11,536 bases of DNA, taken from NCBI GenBank assembly GCA_946481265.1, contig CAMLNE010000104.1, positions 1 through 11,536 on the forward strand, given 5' to 3'. Position numbers and translations under genes: made by a program. The notes below the pieces were generated by a model, which worked only from the letters and a program-made list of their open reading frames with translations, searched no databases and was not told where the DNA came from. Source of the stretch: an uncultured Panacagrimonas sp. (GTDB taxonomy: Bacteria; Pseudomonadota; Gammaproteobacteria; Nevskiales; Nevskiaceae). This document shows, one piece after another, positions 5,377-11,536 of this stretch; position 1 is the first letter of the stretch; every line of letters starts with the position of its first letter.

Positions 5377-7959
5377 ATGGCCAAGCCGATCAAAATCGTC
5401 CTTGCCGTCATCGGCATCCTGCTGGTCCTGCTCGTAGGCGCGGTCCTCGTCGCCGCCACGCTGTTCGATCCGAACGACTACCGCGGCAAGATCACCGAGG
5501 CGGTACGCAAGCAGACCGGGCGCGAGCTGGTGCTGGGCGACATCAAGCTCAGCGTCTTTCCCTGGCTGAAGGTGCGCGTTGCCGACCTCAGCTTCAGCAA
5601 TGCGCCCGGCTTCGGCGACACGCCGATGGCCAGCGTCAAGGAGGCGAAGGTCGGCGTGCAGCTCATGCCGCTGCTGCTCGACCGCCAGGTCGTGGTCAGC
5701 ACGGTGACGCTCGATGGCCTGAAGATGGACCTGGCCCGGAACGCCGACGGCAAGACCAACTGGGATGACCTGGTGAAGTCCGGGGACGAGCCGCAGCCGG
5801 CGCAGGCGCCCAAGGACGGCGGCGGCTTCGAGGTCGAGAGCATCGACATCGCCGGGGTGACCCTGAGCGACGCCCACATCACCTACCGCGATGCACAGGC
5901 CGGCCAGGCGTATCGCATCGAGAACTTCGACCTGGAGACCGGCGCGCTGCGGCCCGGCAAGGCGGCCGACGTCGACGCCTCGCTGTCGGCCTTCGACGAG
6001 ACCGGGAAGCGGTCCGCCGACCTGGCCGTCTCCGCCAGCGTGCTGGCCGACCTGGTGGCGCAGAAGGCCAGCATCGACGCCCTGAAGCTGGACCTCAGCG
6101 CCAAGGCCGAGGGCATGGAGGCGACGATGAAGCTGGCCGGCGACGTCGTGGCGGACCTCGAGACCCGGCTCATCACCGTCGACGACCTGGGCCTGGACTT
6201 CAAGGCCGCGATGAAGGATCTCAATGCCGACGGCCGGCTGGTCGGCAAGGTGATCGCCGACATGACACGCCAGCAGGTCGACGTCGAAGGCCTGAAGCTG
6301 GATTTCAAGGCCAGGACACCGACACTCGAGGCCAAGGGCGTGCTGGCGGCCAAGGTCAAGGCCCTGCTCGAGGCACAGCAGTACGAGCTGGCCGGGCTGA
6401 GCCTGGACCTGGACGCGTCGGGCAAGGACCTGCCGGGCGCAAAGCAGGCCGTGAAGCTGAGCGGCAATGCGAGCTATGACGCGGCCAAGGGTTCGATGCG
6501 CTTCGCCGACGGTCGCATCGCCGCAGCCGGCCTGGGCATCACCACCTCGATCACGGGCGAGGGCCTGAACGGCGATTCGCCGCGCCTGTCCGGGCCGGTC
6601 ACGGTCGCACCCTTCAACCCGCGCGCGCTGCTCAAGGCGCTGGGCATGGAGGACATCAAGACCACCGATCCAAAGGCGCTGGCCCGCGCCAGCCTGTCGA
6701 CGCAATACAGCGGCAGCTTCACCTCCGCGCGCCTGGAGGATCTGGATCTCAAGCTCGACGACACCAGCATCACCGGCCGCCTGGCGATCAAGGACTTCGC
6801 CACCCAGGCGATGGAGTTCGCGCTCAAGCTCGACCGCATGGATGTCGATCGCTATCTCGCTCCCTCCGAGCCGACCGCCAAGCCCGCCGCCGCCGGCAGC
6901 ACGCAGCAGATCAACGCCACCGAGCTGCCGATCGAGGCGCTGGAGAAGCTCAACGCCAGCGGCACGCTCGACGCCGGCGAGCTCAGGCTCAAGGGCGCGA
7001 CGCTCAAGAACGTGCGCCTGCGCATCAATGGCCCCAAAGGCTCGCCCAAGCTGGTCAAGCTGGACGCCAGCACCTACGGCGGCCAGATCGCCAGCAGCAC
7101 GCGCATCGTGCCGGGCGCGCGGCCGGACTTCGCGCTCAACACCAGCGTGGACGCGATGCAGCTCGCGCCGATGCTGCAGAACTTCTGGGGCAAGGACATC
7201 GTCTCCGGCCTGGGCAACATCAAGCTGGACCTGACCTCGGGCGGCAGGACCGTGGGCGACCTGCGCCGCGACCTGAACGGCTCGGTCTCACTGAGCTTCG
7301 AGAACGGCGCGGTGAAGGGATTCAACCTCGGACAGATCGTTCGCCGCGCCCAGGCTCTGCTCAAGGGCACCACGCTCGACGACACCGAGCCGCGGCAGAC
7401 CGATTTCACGAAGATCACCTTCGCCGCGCAGATCGTCGACGGCATCCTCAAGTCCGATCAGCTCAGCGCGCTGAGCCCGCTGTTCCGGCTCGGCGGCAGC
7501 GGCCAGATCAACCTGGTCGACGAGACCCTGGACTACCTGGTCTCGCCCACCGTCGTTGCCAGCAGCAAGGGCCAGGGTGGCAAGGGACTGGAGGAGCTGG
7601 CCGGCCTGACCATCCCGATCCGCCTCACCGGCAGCCTGTACGCGCCCAAGTACAAGCTCGACCTGCAGACCGCGCTCAAGCAGAAGGCCGGCGACGAGCT
7701 GCGCGGCAAGCTCGCCGACAAGGTGCTCGGCGGTGAATCGGGTGAGGCCGTCAGCGACGCCGAACTCAAGCAGAAGGCCGCCGAGAAGCTCAACGAGGAA
7801 ATCGGCCGCGGGCTGGACAAGCTGTTCGGCGGCAAGAAGAAGAAGAGCAAGGACAGCGACGCGCCCGCCACCGAGACGCCGGCCGCCGAAGCGCCCGCCG
7901 AGACGACTCCGGCGCCGGCCGCGGACGAGGCCGCGCCAGCCGAACCCGCCACGCCTTGA
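5377..7959 (+). CDS. AsmA family protein
   Basis: The 860-residue protein is an AsmA-type envelope protein: an inner-membrane helix at the N-terminus (about 7-28) and a large periplasmic beta-rich body. The family is linked to outer-membrane assembly and, for larger AsmA-like members, phospholipid transfer across the periplasm. The N-terminal AsmA signature runs from FDPNDYRGKI (30-39) through KTNWDDL (126-132). Residues 221-363 hold four tandem copies of a unit of about 35 residues. The C-terminal AsmA domain spans about 580-765, including LNGSVSLSFENGAVKGFNL (633-651) and PIRLTGSLYAPKYKLD (747-762). The tail after 770 is a charged helix, a KKKK patch near 820 and an Ala/Pro/Glu-rich disordered end. 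It starts at ATG 5377, and its stop overlaps the next start by 4 nt. Family assignment is firm; the exact cargo is unknown. Confidence 0.93.
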   Translation: MAKPIKIVLAVIGILLVLLVGAVLVAATLFDPNDYRGKITEAVRKQTGRELVLGDIKLSVFPWLKVRVADLSFSNAPGFGDTPMASVKEAKVGVQLMPLLLDRQVVVSTVTLDGLKMDLARNADGKTNWDDLVKSGDEPQPAQAPKDGGGFEVESIDIAGVTLSDAHITYRDAQAGQAYRIENFDLETGALRPGKAADVDASLSAFDETGKRSADLAVSASVLADLVAQKASIDALKLDLSAKAEGMEATMKLAGDVVADLETRLITVDDLGLDFKAAMKDLNADGRLVGKVIADMTRQQVDVEGLKLDFKARTPTLEAKGVLAAKVKALLEAQQYELAGLSLDLDASGKDLPGAKQAVKLSGNASYDAAKGSMRFADGRIAAAGLGITTSITGEGLNGDSPRLSGPVTVAPFNPRALLKALGMEDIKTTDPKALARASLSTQYSGSFTSARLEDLDLKLDDTSITGRLAIKDFATQAMEFALKLDRMDVDRYLAPSEPTAKPAAAGSTQQINATELPIEALEKLNASGTLDAGELRLKGATLKNVRLRINGPKGSPKLVKLDASTYGGQIASSTRIVPGARPDFALNTSVDAMQLAPMLQNFWGKDIVSGLGNIKLDLTSGGRTVGDLRRDLNGSVSLSFENGAVKGFNLGQIVRRAQALLKGTTLDDTEPRQTDFTKITFAAQIVDGILKSDQLSALSPLFRLGGSGQINLVDETLDYLVSPTVVASSKGQGGKGLEELAGLTIPIRLTGSLYAPKYKLDLQTALKQKAGDELRGKLADKVLGGESGEAVSDAELKQKAAEKLNEEIGRGLDKLFGGKKKKSKDSDAPATETPAAEAPAETTPAPAADEAAPAEPATP
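6037..6465 (+). repeat. Four tandem ~35-codon repeats inside the AsmA gene
   Basis: Residues 221-255, 256-290, 291-325 and 326-363 of the AsmA protein align without gaps, except for three extra residues at the end of the last copy. Each has a V-x-A-x-[LM] opening and a central L-x-L-D-[LF] strand; copies 2 and 3 are the closest. The period suggests stacked beta-units of the periplasmic groove. The copies have diverged, so this is an old protein-level repeat rather than a recent DNA duplication. Confidence 0.75.
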
Positions 7960-8540
7960 GTCGGCGCGCGCTGCTCGCGCTGCTGGCCGTATCCGGCCTC
8001 CTGACGGCCGCCGCGAACGCGTTCGATATCCATTCGGTCGACGTGCGCCACGATTCCGAGCGCTACCACCTGGCCATGAAAGTGAGCCTCGATGCACCGG
8101 CCCACTCCGTGTACGCGGTCTTCACCGACCTGCCCGGACTGCCGCGGGTCAATCCCTCGATCCGCAGCGTGCAGGTGCTCGAGGCGCTGCCCGGCCAGGA
8201 CCAGCGCGTATTCACCGAGGTGAGCGCCTGCGTCGGTCCCTTCTGCCGCCGGCTGCGACAGGTGCAGGACATGCACTTCGAGCCGCGCGCCGGGCATGGC
8301 GGCCGGGTGCATGCGCGGATCGTCGAGCAGGGCAGCGATTTTCGACGGGGCGAGGCGAGCTGGGATTTTCGCGATTGCGCCGGGCGCACCTGCCTGGATT
8401 TCGACGCCACGCTCGAACCGGCGTTCTGGGTGCCGCCACTGGTCGGCCCCTGGCTCCTGCAGCGCAAGCTGCGGCAGGAAGCCATCGAGACCTGTCGCGG
8501 TCTCGAACGTCTGGCCCGCGCGGCGACGCCGGCGCCGTGA
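7956..8540 (+). CDS. Exported SRPBCC (START-like) family protein
   Basis: The 194-residue precursor starts at TTG 7956 and overlaps the AsmA stop by 4 nt (TTGA). That start gives a clean Sec signal peptide: MSRR, a hydrophobic core to about residue 17, and cleavage after ANA at 22. The mature part reads as one SRPBCC domain: VSLDAPAHSVYAVFTDLPGL (43-62) is the standard first strand and helix, and a C-terminal amphipathic helix spans about 165-190. The protein should therefore bind a hydrophobic ligand in the periplasm. Two C-x4-C pairs (C92/C97 and C141/C146) plus C180 could form disulfides there. The stop overlaps the mutY start by 4 nt (GTGA). Tight coupling to AsmA suggests a shared lipid-related role, which is inference. 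Ligand unknown. Confidence 0.82.
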   Translation: MSRRALLALLAVSGLLTAAANAFDIHSVDVRHDSERYHLAMKVSLDAPAHSVYAVFTDLPGLPRVNPSIRSVQVLEALPGQDQRVFTEVSACVGPFCRRLRQVQDMHFEPRAGHGGRVHARIVEQGSDFRRGEASWDFRDCAGRTCLDFDATLEPAFWVPPLVGPWLLQRKLRQEAIETCRGLERLARAATPAP

Positions 8541-9778
8541 GCAACGCTGCCTTCGCGGAGCGCCTGCTGCGCTGGTTCGACCAGCACGGGCGGCACGACC
8601 TGCCCTGGCAGCATCCGCGCGCGGCCTATCGCGTGTGGGTCAGCGAGGTGATGCTGCAGCAGACCCAGGTCGCCACCGTCGTGCCGTATTTCGAGCGCTT
8701 CATGGCGCAGTTCCCCGACGTGGCGAGCCTCGCCGCGGCGGCGCTGGACGAGGTGCTGCGCCTGTGGGCCGGCCTGGGCTACTACGCGCGTGCGCGCAAC
8801 CTGCACCGGGCCGCGCAGACCATCGTCGATGCGCACGGTGGCGTCTTCCCGCAGGACTTCGATGCGGTGAGCGCCCTGCCGGGCATCGGCCCCTCCACGG
8901 CCGGCGCGATCCTGGCCCAGGCGCACGGACAGCGCCACGCGATCCTCGACGGCAACGTGCGCCGCGTCCTGGCGCGCCACGCCGGCATCGAGGGCTGGCC
9001 GGGCCTGCCTCGCGTGCAGGCGCAGCTCTGGGACATCGCGCAGACGCATCTGCCTCATGCGCGCCTGGCCGACTACACGCAGGCGATCATGGACCTGGGC
9101 AACGCGGTATGCCGCGCCCGCACGCCGCAGTGCGTCGACTGTCCGGTACGGGACGATTGCGTGGCCCTGCGCGAGGATCGCATTGCCACCCTGCCCTCGG
9201 CGCGCCCGGCGCGCGTGCGCCCCCTGCGACAGGCGCGCCTGCTGCTGGTGATCAACGCGCAGGACGAAGTGCTGGCGCTGCGACGACCGCCCTCCGGCAT
9301 CTGGGGCGGCCTGTGGTGTCCGCCACTGCTGGACGCGCAGGACTCGCTGGAGGCCGCCCTGCAGCGCGCCGGTGCGGCTCCGGCCGGCGTGGATGCCCTG
9401 GGGCCCCTGCGCCACGCCTTCACCCACTTCGACCTCGAACTGCTGCCGCTGCGCGCCGGCTGCGATCCCCGCGCATCCGCCCTGGCCGAGACCTCAGGCC
9501 ATGCGTGGCTTAAGCTCTCGGAGCCCGGATCCTGGCCCGGCCTGCCGGCCCCGATCCGCAAGCTTCTCGAAGGACTCCAGCAACAGGCGTCCCTGCCCCT
9601 GTCCGTACTTCCCTCTTTCGCATCGCCGCCATGTCCCGCACCGTTCATTGCGTCAAGCTCGACAAGCAAGCCGAAGGCCTCGACCGCGCGCCCTACCCCG
9701 GCGCGCTCGGCCAGCGCATCTTCGAAAACGTCTCGAAGGAAGCCTGGCAGCTCTGGCTCCAGCACCAGACGCGGCTGA
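8537..9778 (+). CDS. mutY: Adenine DNA glycosylase MutY with C-terminal extension
   Basis: MutY removes adenine mispaired with 8-oxoguanine (or G) in base-excision repair, preventing G:C to T:A changes. Catalytic Glu37 ([12 protein letters not shown]) and Asp138 ([10 protein letters not shown]) fall at the E. coli positions, as does the [4Fe-4S] cluster C192-x6-C199-x2-C202-x5-C208. The helix-hairpin-helix is [11 protein letters not shown] (114-124). A NUDIX-like 8-oxoG-recognition domain spans about 230-345, with FTHFDLEL at 295-302. The start is GTG 8537, overlapping the previous stop by 4 nt. The family normally ends near residue 350 (IRKLLEGL, 340-347). Here the frame stays open to 413, adding about 66 residues rich in Ser, Pro, Ala, Lys and Arg; the last 49 are encoded within yggX in another frame. 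The core identification is certain; whether the tail is functional is unknown. Confidence 0.97.
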   Translation: MSNAAFAERLLRWFDQHGRHDLPWQHPRAAYRVWVSEVMLQQTQVATVVPYFERFMAQFPDVASLAAAALDEVLRLWAGLGYYARARNLHRAAQTIVDAHGGVFPQDFDAVSALPGIGPSTAGAILAQAHGQRHAILDGNVRRVLARHAGIEGWPGLPRVQAQLWDIAQTHLPHARLADYTQAIMDLGNAVCRARTPQCVDCPVRDDCVALREDRIATLPSARPARVRPLRQARLLLVINAQDEVLALRRPPSGIWGGLWCPPLLDAQDSLEAALQRAGAAPAGVDALGPLRHAFTHFDLELLPLRAGCDPRASALAETSGHAWLKLSEPGSWPGLPAPIRKLLEGLQQQASLPLSVLPSFASPPCPAPFIASSSTSKPKASTARPTPARSASASSKTSRRKPGSSGSSTRRG

Positions 9779-9915
9779 TCAACGAGTATCGCCTGGCCCT
9801 GTCGGATGCCAGCGCGCGCAAGTTTCTCTCGACCGAAATGGAAAAATTCTTCTTCGGCGGCGGCGAACTCGCGCAGACCTCGTACACACCGCCGAAGAAC
9901 GCGCTCGATTCTTGA
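9631..9915 (+). CDS. yggX: YggX-type oxidative damage protection / Fe(2+)-trafficking protein
   Basis: The 94-residue protein belongs to the YggX family (E. coli 91 residues), small cytoplasmic proteins that protect Fe-S clusters from superoxide and are proposed to handle Fe(2+). The N-terminus [18 protein letters not shown] carries the conserved Cys7, and [19 protein letters not shown] and the C-terminal FFFGGG are also typical. The start is fixed by the conserved MSRT beginning. No clear Shine-Dalgarno sequence precedes it, which fits translation coupled to mutY, whose frame covers the first 148 nt. The mutY-yggX order is the same as in enterobacteria. The stop codon TGA (9913-9915) lies inside the -35 box of the tRNA promoter, so the operon ends where the tRNA unit begins. 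Confidence 0.96.
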   Translation: MSRTVHCVKLDKQAEGLDRAPYPGALGQRIFENVSKEAWQLWLQHQTRLINEYRLALSDASARKFLSTEMEKFFFGGGELAQTSYTPPKNALDS

Positions 9916-9940
9916 CACTCCCTCGGGCCGCGGCTCTAAT
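9912..9940 (+). promoter_or_regulatory. Sigma70-type promoter of tRNA-Phe
   Basis: A perfect -35 box TTGACA (9912-9917) and a -10 box TCTAAT (9935-9940, five of six matches) are separated by the ideal 17 nt. Transcription would start near 9946-9948, about 38 nt before the tRNA. The GC-rich stretch after the -10 (GCGCGACC) resembles the discriminator of stringently controlled stable-RNA promoters. The -35 box overlaps the yggX stop codon. Confidence 0.78.
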
Positions 9941-9984
9941 GCGCGACCTCGCGGCCTCGTTTGTTCTGCGCCGCACCGTGCAAT

Positions 9985-10060
9985 GGCCGGGTAGCTCAGT
10001 CGGTAGAGCAGGGGATTGAAAATCCCCGTGTCGGCGGTTCGATTCCGTCCCCGGCCACCA
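9985..10060 (+). tRNA. tRNA-Phe (anticodon GAA)
   Basis: The 76-nt gene folds into a full cloverleaf. The acceptor stem is GGCCGGG/CCCGGCC, the D-stem GCTC/GAGC, the anticodon stem GGGGA/TCCCC with anticodon GAA at 10018-10020, the variable loop GTGTC, and the T-stem GGCGG/CCGTC (one G-T pair) with loop TTCGATT. The 3' CCA is encoded (10058-10060). It delivers Phe to UUC/UUU codons. A strong promoter lies 45 nt upstream. No T-rich terminator is seen in the 77 nt before the convergent gene. Confidence 0.98.
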
Positions 10061-10137
10061 TTCAGCAGCGAAGCAGGCGGCTGGTAAGGCACGCAAGGCG
10101 AAGCCCTGCGCACCCGGGAGCGCAATCGAGTCCCGGC
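10061..10137. other. Convergent spacer between tRNA-Phe and the DUF2130 gene, with a hairpin
   Basis: The spacer contains an 8-bp hairpin at 10092-10110 (CGCAAGGC-GAA-GCCCTGCG, one G-U pair depending on strand). No T-run follows on either strand, so it is a weak terminator candidate at best; it could instead mark the tRNA 3' trailer. No integrase gene and no repeat of the tRNA 3' end are visible. Confidence 0.35.
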
Positions 10138-11536
10138 TCAGCCTTCATCGGAAGCGGCATCTCCCTTGAGCTCGGCGAACCTGGCCGCCATCGTCGGGTT
10201 GCCCCGCGTCAGCCGCTTGATCGTCACGTCCTGCGCCTTGTCGTTGGCAAGGCGAAGATTCCGGTCGGTTCCGAGCAGCGCCTCCTTGGTCTTCTGCAGA
10301 TGGTCGATCGACTTGTCGATCTCGTCGATCGCCGTCTGGAAGCGCCGGGAGGCGAGATCGTAGTTCTTGGCGAATGCCGCCTTGAAGGTCTCGAGCCCGG
10401 CCTCGAAGTTGGTGATGTCGACGTTCTGCGCCCTGACCAGCGCCAGTTCGGACTTGTACTTGAGCGCGTTCATCGCGGCGTTCCGAAGCAACGTGATGAT
10501 CGGTAGAAAGAACTGCGGGCGCACCACGTACATCTTCGGGTAGCGGTGGAAGACGTCGACGATCCCGGTGTTGTAGAGCTCGCTGTCGGGCTCGATCAGC
10601 GACACCAGCACCGCGTACTCGCATCCCTTCTCGGTCCGGTCCTTGTCGAGTTCCTTGAGGAAATCCTCGTTCCTGCCCTTCGTGGCGGTCCGGTCGCTCT
10701 CGTTCTTCATCTCGAACATGATCGAGACGATCTCGGTACGGTCCTCGTCGAAGTCCCGAAAGATGTAGTCGCCCTTGCTGCCCGTCCGCGCGTCGTTGTC
10801 CTTCTCGAAATAGGCCCGCGGGAACGCCGTCGCCCGGATGCGGTTGAACTCGGTCTCGCAGTGCTGCTCGAGCGTCTCCCCCACCATCTTGGTCGACATG
10901 CGCGCCTTCATGTCCCGCAGGCGCTCGATCGCGTCGTCGCGATCCTTGATCTGCGTCTCGTACTTGTCCCGGAGCGATTTCTCGGCAAGCTGCTTTTCGA
11001 GCTCCGCGCGCACCAGGCCGCTCTTCAGTTCGTCGCGCTCCCTTTCCACCACACTGACCGCCTCGCTGGTCGCCAGCTTTCTCTCGACCTCGCCGAGGTC
11101 GATCCTCGCCTTCAGGCTCTGGATCTCGGCGTCCTTGATTGCCGCGGTCTTCTGCAGTTCATTGGCAAGCCTGGCCTCCGCCAGGCTGGCGGCCGAGTGC
11201 CGGTCATGCCGGGCCTGCTCGAGCTCGCTGGCCAGTTCGTCCCGCTGCTTCTCCACCGCATCCAGCGCTTCGGTGACCGCCAGCTTGCGCCGGATGTCCT
11301 CGGCCTCCAGCCGCGCCTTGAGCGCCTGGATCTCGGCCTCCTTGGCCGCTGCGGCCTTCTGCGATTCGCCGGCGACCCTGGTGCAGGCGAGCTCGATGGC
11401 AGTCCGCTTGTCCTGTTCGGCGAGCTCGAGCCGCTCGTGCAGCTGCTTTTCGAACTCGCTGTCGCGAACCTGCTTGAGGATGTCCGCATACCCGGCCTCG
11501 TCGAGAAGCGCCCGAGCTTTGACGGGATCGTGGTCG
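10138..11536 (-). CDS. DUF2130 domain protein with coiled coil, 5' end outside the window
   Basis: The frame is open from the stop at 10138-10140 to the right edge, giving 465 visible residues; the true start lies beyond the window, so any internal GTG start (11256) is not the real one. The visible N-terminus [20 protein letters not shown] (about 12-31) is typical of DUF2130 proteins. A long charged coiled coil spans about 30-215 and contains a 69-residue tandem duplication. The DUF2130 core follows: [20 protein letters not shown] (219-238), GSKGDYIF (252-259) and FEMKNE (274-279). The spacing of Asp256, Glu275 and Lys277 resembles a PD-(D/E)XK nuclease core, as in coiled-coil RmuC-like proteins. 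The rest is helical. No signal peptide or TM segment is seen in the visible part. Biological role unknown; nuclease function is inference. Confidence 0.88.
   Translation of the reverse strand, partial: DHDPVKARALLDEAGYADILKQVRDSEFEKQLHERLELAEQDKRTAIELACTRVAGESQKAAAAKEAEIQALKARLEAEDIRRKLAVTEALDAVEKQRDELASELEQARHDRHSAASLAEARLANELQKTAAIKDAEIQSLKARIDLGEVERKLATSEAVSVVERERDELKSGLVRAELEKQLAEKSLRDKYETQIKDRDDAIERLRDMKARMSTKMVGETLEQHCETEFNRIRATAFPRAYFEKDNDARTGSKGDYIFRDFDEDRTEIVSIMFEMKNESDRTATKGRNEDFLKELDKDRTEKGCEYAVLVSLIEPDSELYNTGIVDVFHRYPKMYVVRPQFFLPIITLLRNAAMNALKYKSELALVRAQNVDITNFEAGLETFKAAFAKNYDLASRRFQTAIDEIDKSIDHLQKTKEALLGTDRNLRLANDKAQDVTIKRLTRGNPTMAARFAELKGDAASDEG
11017..11430 (-). repeat. 69-codon tandem duplication in the DUF2130 coiled coil
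   Basis: Two adjacent 207-nt units (11224-11430 and 11017-11223) encode 69-residue segments that align without a gap. By hand count 36 of 69 residues are identical, including AEIQ-x-LKAR in the middle and ERDEL/QRDEL near the end. A third, partial copy may follow ([10 protein letters not shown] onward). The DNA has clearly diverged, so the duplication is not recent. Confidence 0.72.

Noticed and set aside
4638..5768. Plus-strand open frame bridging the sensor gene and AsmA start, considered as a missing output domain
   Set aside because: The translation is low-complexity Arg/Ala/Gly/Pro with no kinase, GGDEF or receptor motif.
5341..6705. Long minus-strand open frame (454 codons) opposite the AsmA gene
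   Set aside because: It is the mirror of GC-rich coding sequence. Its composition is an Ala/Arg/Gly/Gln/His-rich shadow with no domain, while the plus strand encodes a clear AsmA protein.
8063..9427. Long minus-strand open frame (454 codons) opposite the SRPBCC and mutY genes
   Set aside because: No recognisable motif, and mutY on the plus strand is certain.
1669..9915. A single oxidative-stress island joining the NUDIX gene with mutY and yggX
   Set aside because: The NUDIX protein is not MutT-like by sequence, and unrelated envelope genes and a 132-nt gap lie between. Only mutY-yggX is supported as such a pair.
10061..10137. Possible attachment site or island boundary at the 3' end of tRNA-Phe
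   Set aside because: No repeat of the tRNA 3' end and no integrase are visible. A T-arm-like string near 10120-10135 (CAATCGAGTCCCGGCT) does not fold into a tRNA and does not match the tRNA-Phe end.

Overview
The window looks like chromosomal DNA from a GC-rich gammaproteobacterium. The strongest evidence is the mutY-yggX gene pair, a gammaproteobacterial arrangement, followed here by a tRNA-Phe gene with an encoded CCA end. Strong G/C third-position bias, GTG/TTG starts and tight gene packing suggest the Xanthomonadales/Lysobacterales or a nearby order, but that placement is an inference. No insertion sequence, integrase, CRISPR array or phage gene was seen.

Layout. (1) Positions 94-1528, minus strand: a beta-barrel outer-membrane protein gene ends in a clear intrinsic terminator (723-748). 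A DUF938 methyltransferase gene starts only 26 nt beyond it. (2) A 140-nt divergent region separates this block from a plus-strand run at 1669-5244: a zinc-ribbon NUDIX hydrolase, a cytoplasmic SRPBCC protein, a membrane-anchored alpha/beta hydrolase resembling family V lipases, and a two-TM Cache-GAF sensor without an output domain. Gaps of 32, 21 and 7 nt suggest one operon. (3) After a 132-nt gap comes a second plus-strand operon at 5377-9915: an AsmA-family protein, an exported SRPBCC protein, mutY and yggX. The first three are joined by 4-nt stop/start overlaps, and mutY runs 148 nt into yggX in another frame. (4) A strong sigma70-type promoter, whose -35 box covers the yggX stop codon, precedes tRNA-Phe(GAA) at 9985-10060. 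(5) Facing the tRNA on the minus strand is a DUF2130 gene that runs off the right edge. It has a duplicated coiled coil and a nuclease-like core.

How the genes may work together. MutY (adenine glycosylase with a [4Fe-4S] cluster) and YggX (iron handling and protection of Fe-S clusters) form an oxidative-damage pair. AsmA and its coupled periplasmic SRPBCC partner could form an envelope lipid-handling pair. The family V lipase-like enzyme and the outer-membrane barrel add to the envelope theme. The Cache-GAF protein probably reads a periplasmic signal, but its output is not encoded here.

Most of the window is ordinary conserved chromosome. The points most worth a second look are the mutY/yggX overlap, the AsmA-SRPBCC coupling, the outputless sensor, the tRNA promoter embedded in the yggX stop, and the DUF2130 protein.
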